Below are positions 1 to 9,637 of a DNA stretch of 64,000 bases, one piece after another. Position 1 is the first letter of the stretch. Each line of letters opens with the position of its first letter. Source of the stretch: an uncultured Armatimonadota bacterium (lineage in GTDB: Bacteria; Armatimonadota; Fimbriimonadia; Fimbriimonadales; Fimbriimonadaceae); NCBI GenBank assembly GCA_903927025.1, contig CAIYLG010000002.1, forward strand, positions 212,157-276,156. Reading direction: 5' to 3'. The position numbers and the translations under genes are program-made. The notes under the pieces were generated by a model. It did no database searches. It had not been told where the DNA came from and saw only the letters and a program-made list of their open reading frames with translations.

Positions 1-123
1 CACATAGTTGTGTCCGCCCTTCGCATTCGATTGCGGGACTCTCCATACTGCTTCGCCCTTTGAGCTAGAGCGCACTAGTCTCCAACCCCTCATCAAGCGC
101 ACTGAAAAAGGGGGGCTTAAACA

Positions 124-2376
124 CTACCCTCCGTAGGGGACCCAGATGTTCTTCACCTGCACGGCATGAGAGAGGATTCGATTGACTGACGGGGCGGAAT
201 CTTCGGACCAGGTTTGCTTGAGGTTACTAATCGATGCGACCTCCACCTGCTTGGCCCAATCAGGGGCAAAGCACCAAATTGCATCGACATCTTCGTGCTC
301 TGCGAGCGTCGGCACAATTTCTTTTCTCAAACCGGTGACGATGTTGAGGACGCCGGCAGGCACGTCGGACATTTCAAGGATTCGATACACCTCTGCAGCC
401 GGGCGTGGATCGGACTCAGACGGGACGATCACGACGGTGTTCCCCATCGCGATGGCACCGCAGGCAAGTTCCAAGAACTCCGTTAGCGGACGGTCATCCG
501 AACAAACAATCGCGATAACGCCTACTGCTTCATTGAGCGCATAGCAAAGGCCACGGAATGGAACGGCGTGCACCTTTCCGTCCTGCTTGTCGCATCGAGC
601 AGCTGCAGAGAACGCGGCGCGAACTGCCGACTCGCTTCCTAAAGCCTGAAGATTTTCGGATAGGTAGTAGAGAATTTGAGCGCGTACGTGCGCGGCACTG
701 CCGCTCCAACCGGAATGTGCGGTCCGAGCCGCTTCCACCGCGTTGCGAACATCTTTGCGGTTGCCACGAGCAATCTCTTCGCCATGAGTAGAAAGGCTAT
801 AGCCCGAGTCGGGGCGGACCTGTTTGCCGCCAATGTAAAGTTTGTGGGTACGGTCAACTCCGCCAACCGGAGCATTTAAGTTCACGTTATCTGCTGATAC
901 CGATCGACTCACAGCCGGTGGCTTGAGATACTCACAAAGACCTTCGATTCCACCTTCGCGACCGTATCCACTCTCCCGATATCCTCCAAAGCCACTGGCA
1001 GCATCGAACATATTGGTGCAGTTCACCCACACCGTTCCTGCCTTCAGCTTTGCCGCGATGTCGTGCGACAGGTTCACGTTTTCGGTCCAGACGCTTGCGG
1101 CAAGACCATAGGGAGTGTTGTTGGCGAGATCGATCGCCTCTTTGGGCGTTCGGAATGTCATCGCAACGAGGACAGGCCCGAAGATTTCAACCTGAGAAAT
1201 GGTGTCAGCTGGGCTCACGTTTGTTAGCAGCGTCGGCGGATAGAACCAGCCATTTGTTGGGCAAGACCACTCTGGCTGATAAAGTTCAGCACCCTCACCA
1301 ACACCTTGATCCACCAAGTCCGAAATTCTGGTGAGCTGCACCTTTGCCACGATGGCACCAATGTCGATGCTCTTGTCCATTGGATCGCCGACCCGGAGCT
1401 TTGCCATTCGCTGCTTCAGCTTGGTGATCACACGCTGAGAAACGCTCTCTTGGATCAGTAGCCGAGACCCTGCGCAGCAGACTTGGCCCTGGTTGAACCA
1501 GATGGCATCAACAAGTCCTTCCACCGCGCTGTCGAGGTCCGCATCTTCGAACACGATGAACGGAGACTTGCCCCCGAGCTCGAGCGAAAGCTTTTTGCCG
1601 CTTCCAGCGGTGCTCTTGCGGATCAGCCGACCCACCTCCGTGGATCCCGTGAATGCAATCTTGTCCACGTCCGGATGCTCGACAATCAGCCGGCCAGTAT
1701 CCCCCTCCCCGGTGACGATGTTCACCACTCCGGCGGGAACGCCAGCTTCCACACATATCTCGGCAAAGAGAAGCGCAGTTAGCGATGTGTACTCAGCCGG
1801 CTTAAGCACAACGGTGTTTCCGGCGGCGAGGGCGGGTGCAATCTTCCAGGCTAGCATCAGGAGCGGAAAATTCCAGGGGATGATCTGCCCACAAACGCCA
1901 ACAGGCTCATAGCCGGACTGGGCGTCTTCCAGTGATTCTGCCCAACCTGCGTGGTGGTAAAAGTGCCGCACTACCAATGGAATATCGAGGTCGCGGGTCT
2001 CCCGAATTGGCTTTCCGTTATCGAGGGTCTCCAGGACGGCAAAGAGTCTTGCGTGCTTTTGGATCAGCCGGGCGATCGCATAGAGAACTTTGGCCCGCCC
2101 GTACCCACCGAGCGCAGCCCATGGCTCCAGAGCGGAGCGAGCGGCGGTTACGGCTTTATCCACGTCCTGTGGGCAACCGAACGCAACTGCGGCTAGATGC
2201 TCCTCATTGGCAGGGTTGGCAGCACCAAAATGTCCGCCTAGCGTCGGAGCCACGAACTCGCCACCAATAAAGTGGCCAAATTTGCGATCGTGATCCTCTA
2301 GCCATTGCTGGGCAATATCGGCGGCCTCTGGGGCGGTGCCCCAGCTCATGTCGCTGTAAATTTCAAGAATGGACAT
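124..2376 (-). CDS. Two-domain aldehyde dehydrogenase (ALDH16-like)
   Basis: N-domain has ALDH motifs (IIPWNFPLLMLAWKIAPALAAGNTVVLKPAE, LELGGKSPFIVFEDAD, FNQGQVCCAG catalytic Cys); C-terminal ~240 aa is a second, shorter ALDH-like domain (GVIAIVCSDDRPLTEFLELACGAIAMGNTVVIVPSE) without the catalytic Cys motif. Confidence 0.9.
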   Translation of the reverse strand: MSILEIYSDMSWGTAPEAADIAQQWLEDHDRKFGHFIGGEFVAPTLGGHFGAANPANEEHLAAVAFGCPQDVDKAVTAARSALEPWAALGGYGRAKVLYAIARLIQKHARLFAVLETLDNGKPIRETRDLDIPLVVRHFYHHAGWAESLEDAQSGYEPVGVCGQIIPWNFPLLMLAWKIAPALAAGNTVVLKPAEYTSLTALLFAEICVEAGVPAGVVNIVTGEGDTGRLIVEHPDVDKIAFTGSTEVGRLIRKSTAGSGKKLSLELGGKSPFIVFEDADLDSAVEGLVDAIWFNQGQVCCAGSRLLIQESVSQRVITKLKQRMAKLRVGDPMDKSIDIGAIVAKVQLTRISDLVDQGVGEGAELYQPEWSCPTNGWFYPPTLLTNVSPADTISQVEIFGPVLVAMTFRTPKEAIDLANNTPYGLAASVWTENVNLSHDIAAKLKAGTVWVNCTNMFDAASGFGGYRESGYGREGGIEGLCEYLKPPAVSRSVSADNVNLNAPVGGVDRTHKLYIGGKQVRPDSGYSLSTHGEEIARGNRKDVRNAVEAARTAHSGWSGSAAHVRAQILYYLSENLQALGSESAVRAAFSAAARCDKQDGKVHAVPFRGLCYALNEAVGVIAIVCSDDRPLTEFLELACGAIAMGNTVVIVPSESDPRPAAEVYRILEMSDVPAGVLNIVTGLRKEIVPTLAEHEDVDAIWCFAPDWAKQVEVASISNLKQTWSEDSAPSVNRILSHAVQVKNIWVPYGG

Positions 2377-2380
2377 TGTG

Positions 2381-3364
2381 TTAGGGCATCGGGTGCCGGT
2401 TATAGGCGGAGTAGTGGCCGGTCACGGCGTGTTCAAGTTGGCGCTCGATATCGGACAGCAGGCTGCTGGCGCCAATTCGGAAGAGATCGTTGGTAAGCCA
2501 TGGGGCACCCAGCTCCTCTTTCATGAGGATGAGCCAGTCCAGGGACTGCTTGGCGGTTCGAATCCCTCCGGCAGGCTTGTAGCCAACCTTGAATCCCGTG
2601 TTTTCATCGTAGTCGCGAATCTGGCGTGCCATCACGAGACTTACCGGCAGAGTTGCATTCACAGCTTCCTTGCCCGTCGAGGTCTTGATGAAGTCTGCTC
2701 CAGCCATCATTGCCACCGCGCTGGCTTTGCCGACGTTAGTAAGCGTGCCGAGTTCGCCAGTCGCTAGAATCGTCTTCAGATGAGCTTCTCCGCAGGCTTC
2801 CCGAAAGGCGGCAACTTCGTCGTACAGCGCACGCCATTCCTGGTTGAGCACGTGGGCCCGGGTGATCACGATGTCGATCTCCTTTGCTCCCGCCTCAACG
2901 CTCGCCCGAATTTCTTCCACACGCTGAGCAAAGGGACTGAGACCGTGCGGAAACCCTGCGGCAACTGCGGCCACGGGGATTCTGGTTCCCTCTAAGGCTT
3001 TGACTGCCGTTGGGACCATGGCGTGGTAGACACAGACGGCTCCGACGGTCAAGCCAAGCTCTACTGCGCCGAGCGCATCAAGAATGTCTGCGCGGACCGG
3101 TCGCTTCGCCTTGGCACAGAGACGCTGGACGTTGCCGGGAGTATCATCCCCGCCGAGCGTCGTCAGGTCCATGCAGGAAATTGCTTTAAGAAGCCAAGCG
3201 ACCTGGTGCTTCTTTTTCACAGATCGGCGCGCAGGCAGGCTGGCAGCACGGCGCTCGACAGCGCTTCGATTGACGCGAATTGTATCGACCCAGTCTAGGT
3301 CCAGGGGGATGCCGGGATTCCGCTGGATACTGCTGAGCAGTCCATTAAGGTCCTGTACGGACAT
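2381..3364 (-). CDS. deoC: Deoxyribose-phosphate aldolase
   Basis: Typical DeoC motifs (VCVYHAMVPTAVKAL, GADFIKTSTGKEAVNATLPV, GFKVGYKPAGGIRT); 4 nt from the ALDH gene on the same strand. Confidence 0.95.
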   Translation of the reverse strand: MSVQDLNGLLSSIQRNPGIPLDLDWVDTIRVNRSAVERRAASLPARRSVKKKHQVAWLLKAISCMDLTTLGGDDTPGNVQRLCAKAKRPVRADILDALGAVELGLTVGAVCVYHAMVPTAVKALEGTRIPVAAVAAGFPHGLSPFAQRVEEIRASVEAGAKEIDIVITRAHVLNQEWRALYDEVAAFREACGEAHLKTILATGELGTLTNVGKASAVAMMAGADFIKTSTGKEAVNATLPVSLVMARQIRDYDENTGFKVGYKPAGGIRTAKQSLDWLILMKEELGAPWLTNDLFRIGASSLLSDIERQLEHAVTGHYSAYNRHPMP

Positions 3365-3423
3365 ATTGTCATTCTAGCGTGAATGGACTGGGCTTGCTTC
3401 GCGTCGTATACTGGCGGACTATC

Positions 3424-4476
3424 ATGCTCAAGCGAACACAGCTGTTGCTCATCGGAATGGTGCTGGCCGTCGTCGGCTGCCAAAAAGAGGAACCGGTCAC
3501 TGGCAAGACTGCCCCAAGCGGCGGAGGCGCCGGGCTCAAGATTGTTTACATCCCCAAGAACACGGGCAACCCGTATTTCAAAGATGTGATCAAAGGATTT
3601 GAGGATGCAAGCAAAGAGCTCAAAGCCGAATTCACGACCACCGCTCCCGCAACCGGTGATGCCACTTCGCAAATCTCCTTTATCAAGGACCAGATTCAAC
3701 GCGGCGTCGACGTGATCGCGATCTCGCCAAACAGCCCAGATGCCCTGAATCCTGTTCTTGATCAGGCCAAGGCAAAGGGAATCACAGTCATTACGGTTGA
3801 TGCCGACCTTTCTGGCAACGAGTCGCACCGTGATGCAGCTGTTCTTTCCACCGATTTCAGCAAACTGGGCGAGAGCCAAGTCGAGCTGATGGGTTCGCTA
3901 ATCGGCTACGAAGGCAACTTTGCAATTCTCAGCGCCACGACTGACGCACCCAACCAAAACGTTTGGATTGCTGGGATGAAGGAAGCGCTGAAGAATCCGA
4001 AGTATGCGAAGATGAAGCTAATCGACACGGTCTACGGGGACGACGATGCGCAAAAGAGCACCACCGAGTGCGAAGCGCTTCTCTCTAAGCACCCAGATCT
4101 GCGCGGCATTATCTCCCCAACGAGCGTTGGCCTCGCGGCATCGGCTCAGACCATTCAGCTTGCTGGCGTCTTCCCTGGTGGCCCCAAGGCGATTGGCAAG
4201 GGAGTTCAGCTCACCGGTCTCAGCACTCCGAATCAGCTCAAGAAGTTTGTGAAGGATGGCGCGGTGACTTCGTTCCAGCTATGGAGTCCCCACGACATGG
4301 GCTACATTGCAGCCTTCCTTGGCGACCAGATTCATGGCGGAAAGCTCAAGGCGGCAGAGGGAGTTGATTTCACTGCAGGCACCCTCGGGAAGCGAACCCT
4401 TGGCAAGCTCAATGTTGTGAATGCGGGCCCGCTCGTCACCTTCGACAAGTCCAACATCGACAAGTACGACTTTTAG
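3424..4476 (+). CDS. Sugar ABC transporter substrate-binding lipoprotein (RbsB/RhaS-like)
   Basis: Lipobox AVVGC after signal peptide; periplasmic-binding fold signature (IVYIPKNTGNPYFKDVIKGFEDA, QIQRGVDVIAISPNSPDAL). ATG at 3424 preferred over upstream start 3379. Confidence 0.9.
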   Translation: MLKRTQLLLIGMVLAVVGCQKEEPVTGKTAPSGGGAGLKIVYIPKNTGNPYFKDVIKGFEDASKELKAEFTTTAPATGDATSQISFIKDQIQRGVDVIAISPNSPDALNPVLDQAKAKGITVITVDADLSGNESHRDAAVLSTDFSKLGESQVELMGSLIGYEGNFAILSATTDAPNQNVWIAGMKEALKNPKYAKMKLIDTVYGDDDAQKSTTECEALLSKHPDLRGIISPTSVGLAASAQTIQLAGVFPGGPKAIGKGVQLTGLSTPNQLKKFVKDGAVTSFQLWSPHDMGYIAAFLGDQIHGGKLKAAEGVDFTAGTLGKRTLGKLNVVNAGPLVTFDKSNIDKYDF

Positions 4477-4494
4477 GCGTACGCAGAGTGGATC

Positions 4495-5940
4495 ATGTCC
4501 AAGCCAGCCAAGGTTAAGGGTTCCAAGCGTGCCATGGCTGGGCCTCTTGGATTTGTCCTCGGCCTTGGGCTGTTTTGCGGAATAGGTGGGTTCTTCACCC
4601 TAGCCCACCTGTTCCATGAAGACTCCCAAAAATTGGTCACGGACATGGATCGCGCTCGAGAACAGCACCTTCCACTCTCCAGCGCCGACATCGAACAGCG
4701 CAGGATCCACCCAAAGGAGTCAGAGGATGCTGGGCCGCTTTACCGCCAGGCGATTGCGCAGTACAAGGTTCGATTCAATGATCCGGTACACCCGTCGGCC
4801 CAACGAGCACTTAACCTCGCTGTCACCACACTTCACGAGCAAAACCAGCGCTTTCAGCCCATCTACCAGCTCATTCGAAGGGCCATCACCCTGCCCAGAT
4901 GCGACTTAAAGCTGGACTACTCGAAGGGATACACCTGGTATACCGCCATCTCCACTCCATTCCCGGCAGATGCTGGGATGCGATCGCTGATGGGTGGCGT
5001 GGCGCTGATGGGTTGGGAAGACAGCCGCAACCGCAATACCGAGAAGGTGTTTGAGGAAGCTGAGACTCTGATCGCCATGGCCAAACATGGGCAGGAATAC
5101 GACCTCGTTCACCCTGGGTCATGGCCAATTGATGCCGACAGCCAAGCGTGTCAGCTTCTGCTGAGAGTTCTGCAGCTGCATTGGCGAGAGCCGGACATTG
5201 TCCGCAGAGTTGGAGAGATCGCAAACACGGTCAAGTTCCTGGACCTGTATAAGCTGTTGGAGACCGAATTCGCCCTCGGTCTCGATGCCGTGCACAACAT
5301 TAAGAGCCTTGAAGAGATTGGCCTAGATAAGGGAACACCCAAGGCGTTCAGCAAAACAGTGGATTCCCTCTACCAATCTCCAGCGGTGAGAGAAGCTTTC
5401 GAGGAAAAATTTGTCCACGTCTATATCGAATTCTTCCATCGCCTGCCTGCCAGCCACACTGACTGGGCAAAGATATCACAGACGCTGAGGGCGATTCGGA
5501 AGGAACTCAACTCCGACAACTCCATTGATGCCGGGGTGGCGCGGGCTCTGACGCCGACCTACCTTGGAATGGCGGACACATTTGGGAGTTCTGAAACCAT
5601 CCTCCGCCTGCTTCAAGTTGGAGTGCTCTTGTGCCTGGAGCACAGTCGGCTGGGGCAGTTCCCCCAAGACCTGTCGCCTGAAGCCGTTCAGATGGTGGAT
5701 CCCTTCGGCGGGAAGGCGTTCCACTATAAGCCGCAGAAAGACGGGTTCACCCTTTACAGCATTGGTCCGAACCTGAAGGACGATGGCGGGAGGCGCTGGA
5801 CGCCTCAAAATCCGAAGGCGTCGGACGATATCACTTTTCGGCTTGGATCCGCGCGCATTTCGGGAACAATCCCTCGCGGATCGCTGGGGCCGCCCACGAA
5901 TTTGCGCAGGATCTATAATCGCGGGAACGTGCCGCAATAG
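4495..5940 (+). CDS. Membrane-anchored hypothetical protein
   Basis: 481 aa ORF; N-terminal TM; C-terminal DPFGGKAFHYKPQKDGFTLYSIGPNLKDDGG motif common in large hypothetical proteins of planctomycete-like lineages. Confidence 0.7.
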   Translation: MSKPAKVKGSKRAMAGPLGFVLGLGLFCGIGGFFTLAHLFHEDSQKLVTDMDRAREQHLPLSSADIEQRRIHPKESEDAGPLYRQAIAQYKVRFNDPVHPSAQRALNLAVTTLHEQNQRFQPIYQLIRRAITLPRCDLKLDYSKGYTWYTAISTPFPADAGMRSLMGGVALMGWEDSRNRNTEKVFEEAETLIAMAKHGQEYDLVHPGSWPIDADSQACQLLLRVLQLHWREPDIVRRVGEIANTVKFLDLYKLLETEFALGLDAVHNIKSLEEIGLDKGTPKAFSKTVDSLYQSPAVREAFEEKFVHVYIEFFHRLPASHTDWAKISQTLRAIRKELNSDNSIDAGVARALTPTYLGMADTFGSSETILRLLQVGVLLCLEHSRLGQFPQDLSPEAVQMVDPFGGKAFHYKPQKDGFTLYSIGPNLKDDGGRRWTPQNPKASDDITFRLGSARISGTIPRGSLGPPTNLRRIYNRGNVPQ

Positions 5941-5950
5941 ATCGGACGTA
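5924..5950 (+). promoter_or_regulatory. Candidate ECF sigma promoter (GGAAC-N18-CGTA) upstream of the sigma gene
   Basis: GGAAC at 5924-5928, CGTA at 5947-5950, 31 nt before ATG 5981; same spacing as upstream of htrA. Confidence 0.5.
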
Positions 5951-5980
5951 ATAAGGTCAGTCGTCAAATACAGAAGAGCC

Positions 5981-6577
5981 ATGCTATTTACAGCGGTTAA
6001 GGAAAAGACGGGTGTTGTCGCAGATCGCGGACGCCTATTCGAGAGTCTCATTCAGGACTCCTACAAGCAGGCTTACGGGTTGGCGTATAGGCTGACCGGG
6101 AATGCCGCAGAGGCGGAGGACCTCGTTCAGGAATCCTTCGTGCGGGCCTACCGATTCTTCCATCGCTACGATGAGAACCTGCCCTTCACCAGTTGGCTCT
6201 ATCGAATCATGACCAACGCCCACATCGACATGGTGCGCAGGCGTGGCAGACTGAAGACGACTAGCCTTGAGAACTCTGGAACAGATGGATCCTCAACTTG
6301 GGATCTGCCAGACGCAGATGCGGCGCCAGATCGCATGATGCTCTCCAATGCCCTTGACGAGCCAGTGCAGAAGGCATTAAGCTCAATGACTCCAGAGTTT
6401 CGGATGGCCGTCCTCCTCGCCGACGTGGAAGGCTTGGCCTACGAAGAGGTTGCAGACATCATGAGAACTTCGGTTGGAACGGTTCGGTCCCGCATTCATC
6501 GCGGCCGAAAGCAGATCCGAACCTATCTTCTCAAGAATGCGCCTCAGACTTACAGGAGCTTTTGCGATGAACTGTAA
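5981..6577 (+). CDS. RNA polymerase sigma factor, ECF/sigma-70 family
   Basis: Region 2 (AYRLTGNAAEAEDLVQESFVRAYRFFHRYDENLPFTSWLYRIMTNAHIDMVRRR) and region 4 (LADVEGLAYEEVADIMRTSVGTVRSRIHRGRKQIR). ATG at 5981; the listed ORF start 5783 lies inside the upstream gene. Confidence 0.93.
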   Translation: MLFTAVKEKTGVVADRGRLFESLIQDSYKQAYGLAYRLTGNAAEAEDLVQESFVRAYRFFHRYDENLPFTSWLYRIMTNAHIDMVRRRGRLKTTSLENSGTDGSSTWDLPDADAAPDRMMLSNALDEPVQKALSSMTPEFRMAVLLADVEGLAYEEVADIMRTSVGTVRSRIHRGRKQIRTYLLKNAPQTYRSFCDEL

Positions 6578-7013
6578 ATCCGTGCAGAACCGCCTTTCGG
6601 CGTACCTTGACCGCGAACTTGGCGGGGACGAGCTTTTGCAGATGCGAGCCCATCTATCGATGTGCCGCGACTGCCGAACCGAGGCTGAGGGTCTCCGCTC
6701 CCTTCGAGCACTTTTGGGTGGAATGGCAGCTCCCGAGCCACCAGCCGACTTTGCGGCCAAACTCACCGCCAACGTGCTTAGGCAGAAAGTTGAAGAGCCA
6801 CGACGTGCGTTTCGCGCTTCAGCGCTAATGTTCGCTGGCGTCACCGCCTGCTCCATGGCAATTACCTTTGCGGTTTACGGCATGAGTCATCACACCGATA
6901 CTAACGGGCCCAATTCTCGAGTCCTGGAAGGGAACATGGGAATCCTCACGATCGATGACCGATTCAGCAACACTGCGCCAGTCATCTCAGCCGCCAATTT
7001 TGGGCCGCGCTGA
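6567..7013 (+). CDS. Anti-sigma factor with zinc-finger (zf-HC2) domain
   Basis: MNCKSVQNRLSAYLDRELGGDELLQMRAHLSMCRDC (HxxxCxxC), then one TM; start overlaps the sigma stop by 11 nt. Confidence 0.88.
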   Translation: MNCKSVQNRLSAYLDRELGGDELLQMRAHLSMCRDCRTEAEGLRSLRALLGGMAAPEPPADFAAKLTANVLRQKVEEPRRAFRASALMFAGVTACSMAITFAVYGMSHHTDTNGPNSRVLEGNMGILTIDDRFSNTAPVISAANFGPR

Positions 7014-7083
7014 TTAGGAATGTCCGCAAGTCTGCGGACTGAACACCCCATAGAGGTCGTAGGACTCTATATAAAAATTCTAG

Positions 7084-7110
7084 GGAACGGCTTGCCACAT
7101 CGATGGCGTT
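7084..7110 (+). promoter_or_regulatory. Candidate ECF sigma promoter (GGAAC-N18-CGTT) upstream of htrA
   Basis: GGAAC 7084-7088, CGTT 7107-7110; spacing identical to 5924-5950. Confidence 0.5.
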
Positions 7111-7229
7111 AGCAGATAAAGACAGCCCGAAGAAACACACAGAATGGCTTCAAAAAAGCCGCGAAGCTCGCTTCGCAGCCAATCTGTGAGGAGTGGCTGT
7201 CCTAACTTGAAATCAACGGTAAAAACAAA

Positions 7230-8825
7230 ATGAATCGAAAGAACCAAATCCCCAAAAGCGTTTACGTAACTCTCGGATCTGGCTTCGTCCTTGGTGCGAT
7301 CTTCATGGCTGGTCTAGCCTTTGAAGGCACCGGAGGATTCTCCAAGGCTCAGGGCCAGTCTAGTCTGCCCAATTTCGAGCCAAGGACCATCAGCGCTCCA
7401 AGCCGCGAAAGCACCGCCGAAGTCAAAAATCTCGACGCCTTCTATGCGAACCTTGCCGCATTCGTCAGTCCCGCAGTTGTGGACATCCGAGCCACCAGTG
7501 GCCGCGAGATGTCTGCCGACGGAACTCGAGTTCCAGTTTCGGGAGGCGAGGGCTCCGGGTTCATCCTCCGACCGGACGGCTACATCATCACCAACGACCA
7601 TGTGGTAGCAGGCTTTGACAATGTCAAAGTCATTCTGAAAGATGGTCGTGAATTTGACGGCAAAGTCACCCGAGCGCACGAAAGTGATATCGCGGTGATC
7701 AAGATCAACGCCACCAACCTTCCCACTCTCGCGTTTGGCGACAGCGACAAGCTCAAGCCAGGCCAGATGGCGATGGCGGTCGGATCTCCGTTCAGCTTCC
7801 AGCAGTCGGTCACCTTCGGCCACATCAGCGCCCTTGGGCGAGAACGAACTCAGATCGAAGATCGATCCTATCCGGACATGATCCAGACAGATACCGCGAT
7901 CAACATGGGCAACTCGGGTGGACCGCTGTGCAACATTGATGGCCAGGTCGTTGGACTCAATACTGCCATCTACAGCCCGTCTGGCACCAGTGCGGGAATC
8001 GGACTTGCGATCCCCAGCAATGAGGTTCGCCTGATTGCAGACAAGTTGATTGAGAAGGGCAAAGTCGTTCGCAGCTTCATCGGAGTAGCTCCCATGAACC
8101 TAACCGACTATCAAAAGCAGCAGCGACACGTTAGCGGCGGCGCACTCGTTCAAGAGGCTAGGGAGTCTGACCCAGCAGGGATGGCAGGCGTCCGCAAGGA
8201 TGACATTATCGTGCGCGTCGGTCAGACAGCGGTCAACACCCAGATGGATCTTAGGAATTCCATGTTGCAGTATGCACCGGGCTCCTCCGTTGATCTTGAG
8301 GTCATTCGAGGCTCCGAGCACAAGACGTTCAAGGTGAAACTGGGCGAATACAAAGATCCGGGCCTGCAGGGCAACAGTTCAAGAGGCTTCCAGCGCGGTC
8401 AGCAGGGTTCGCCTCAGTTCCACTTCCCGGGCAACCCAGAAGAGTTCTTCAAGGACTTCCCTGGTATTCAGGGCACCCCTGGTCAGCGTCAGCCACGTCA
8501 GAAGACAACCCCTGTCTCTCCAGATGGCAAGCCGCATCTGGGTGTGGGAGTTGGAAATATCACGGATGAAGTTCGCAGCCAATATTCGATCCCAAGCAAC
8601 GTGAAGGGTGCTGTAGTGGGAGAGGTCACCCCAGGATCCATCGCGGAAAGCCTTGGCATTCAAACGGGTGATGTCATTCAGAGCTTCGACGGCAGACCGA
8701 TACAGTCTGCATCGGATCTAACCAGCGCAATTAGCGGTGTCAGCGTGGGTGATTCCAAGAGAATCGCGTTTAAGCGCTATGGAGCCGGCTCAGTGATGAC
8801 GTTCGAAATGGACGCCAAGTTCTAA
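7230..8825 (+). CDS. HtrA/DegP-family serine protease with two PDZ domains
   Basis: GSGFILRPDGYIITNDHVV, SDIAVIKI, INMGNSGGPLCN catalytic motifs; PDZ domains separated by a Q/G/P-rich linker. Confidence 0.95.
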   Translation: MNRKNQIPKSVYVTLGSGFVLGAIFMAGLAFEGTGGFSKAQGQSSLPNFEPRTISAPSRESTAEVKNLDAFYANLAAFVSPAVVDIRATSGREMSADGTRVPVSGGEGSGFILRPDGYIITNDHVVAGFDNVKVILKDGREFDGKVTRAHESDIAVIKINATNLPTLAFGDSDKLKPGQMAMAVGSPFSFQQSVTFGHISALGRERTQIEDRSYPDMIQTDTAINMGNSGGPLCNIDGQVVGLNTAIYSPSGTSAGIGLAIPSNEVRLIADKLIEKGKVVRSFIGVAPMNLTDYQKQQRHVSGGALVQEARESDPAGMAGVRKDDIIVRVGQTAVNTQMDLRNSMLQYAPGSSVDLEVIRGSEHKTFKVKLGEYKDPGLQGNSSRGFQRGQQGSPQFHFPGNPEEFFKDFPGIQGTPGQRQPRQKTTPVSPDGKPHLGVGVGNITDEVRSQYSIPSNVKGAVVGEVTPGSIAESLGIQTGDVIQSFDGRPIQSASDLTSAISGVSVGDSKRIAFKRYGAGSVMTFEMDAKF

Positions 8826-8869
8826 GACAAAAGTCCCAAAACCCCGGAATTATCCGGGGTCAAAAGAAA

Positions 8870-8905
8870 GGGCTGCATTCCCAGTACGGGAATGCAGCCC
8901 TTTTT
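8870..8905. terminator. Strong intrinsic terminator between convergent htrA and fur-family gene
   Basis: GGGCTGCATTCCC-AGTAC-GGGAATGCAGCCC (13-bp perfect stem) then TTTTT; a second hairpin ACCCCGG...CCGGGGT at 8841-8860. Confidence 0.9.
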
Positions 8906-8920
8906 CTTTCGATCAATTTT

Positions 8921-9409
8921 TTACTTCTTGGTGGAAGCAATACCCGTGATTTCGACTTTGATCGTCGAAGCATCGAACCCGAGCTCGGCAGCCTGTCTGT
9001 CAATTGCTTCCGTCACCACGGCCGGCAACTTCAGCTCCATCACTTCACCGGTCTTCTCGTCGACGAGAACCTCGGATCTGCGGCCGGTGCACTCGACCAT
9101 TCGGCAAGGGAAATATCCATCCACAACGCCAATGTGGTGAATTAACCCCACTTCCTGGAGTGTGGACAGGATGCGATAAACGCTGACTACATCAATCTTG
9201 CCACCGCCAGAAATGATCTTCTCGTGGATAGCATAGGCGCTGAGCGCCGTCGTGGTATCGGCGAGTGCTCGGATCACCTGAACGCGTGGCATCGTGATCC
9301 TGTAGCCAGCGTTGCGCAGTTCCTTGAGCGAATGCTCTTCGTAAATCTTGGCTCCTGAAAGGGCTACCGGGCTCTGTGCGATGGTGTCGCGTGATCTTCT
9401 CTCTTTCAT
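8921..9409 (-). CDS. Fur-family transcriptional regulator
   Basis: LRNAGYRITMPRVQVIRALADTTTALSAYAIHEKI..GKIDVVSVYRILSTLQEVGLIHHIG winged-helix signature; start at MKERRSRD (9409) preferred. Confidence 0.9.
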   Translation of the reverse strand: MKERRSRDTIAQSPVALSGAKIYEEHSLKELRNAGYRITMPRVQVIRALADTTTALSAYAIHEKIISGGGKIDVVSVYRILSTLQEVGLIHHIGVVDGYFPCRMVECTGRRSEVLVDEKTGEVMELKLPAVVTEAIDRQAAELGFDASTIKVEITGIASTKK

Positions 9410-9637
9410 ATCAACTATTATGTAGGACGCCCAAATCGAAATGTTGAGCACATTTTCTTGACATTTTGTCAAACTTGTCGAATATCAACGAAGCTTACAG
9501 AATTCCAACCGGAATGACATATGAACAGAGACCTTCGCAACTTCGCAAAAACTAGGTTCCGTTGAACCTGAGTTTATGATATGATCTAGCCCGAATAGCT
9601 CCGGAGATTCAAGTTCCGAGGAGCTGATGGAGGGAAC

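Noticed and set aside
3295-3879. 194-aa minus-strand ORF
   Set aside because: Antisense to the substrate-binding protein and overlapping deoC start.
5476-6051. 191-aa minus-strand ORF
   Set aside because: Antisense to the 4495-5940 gene and the sigma start; no coding signature.
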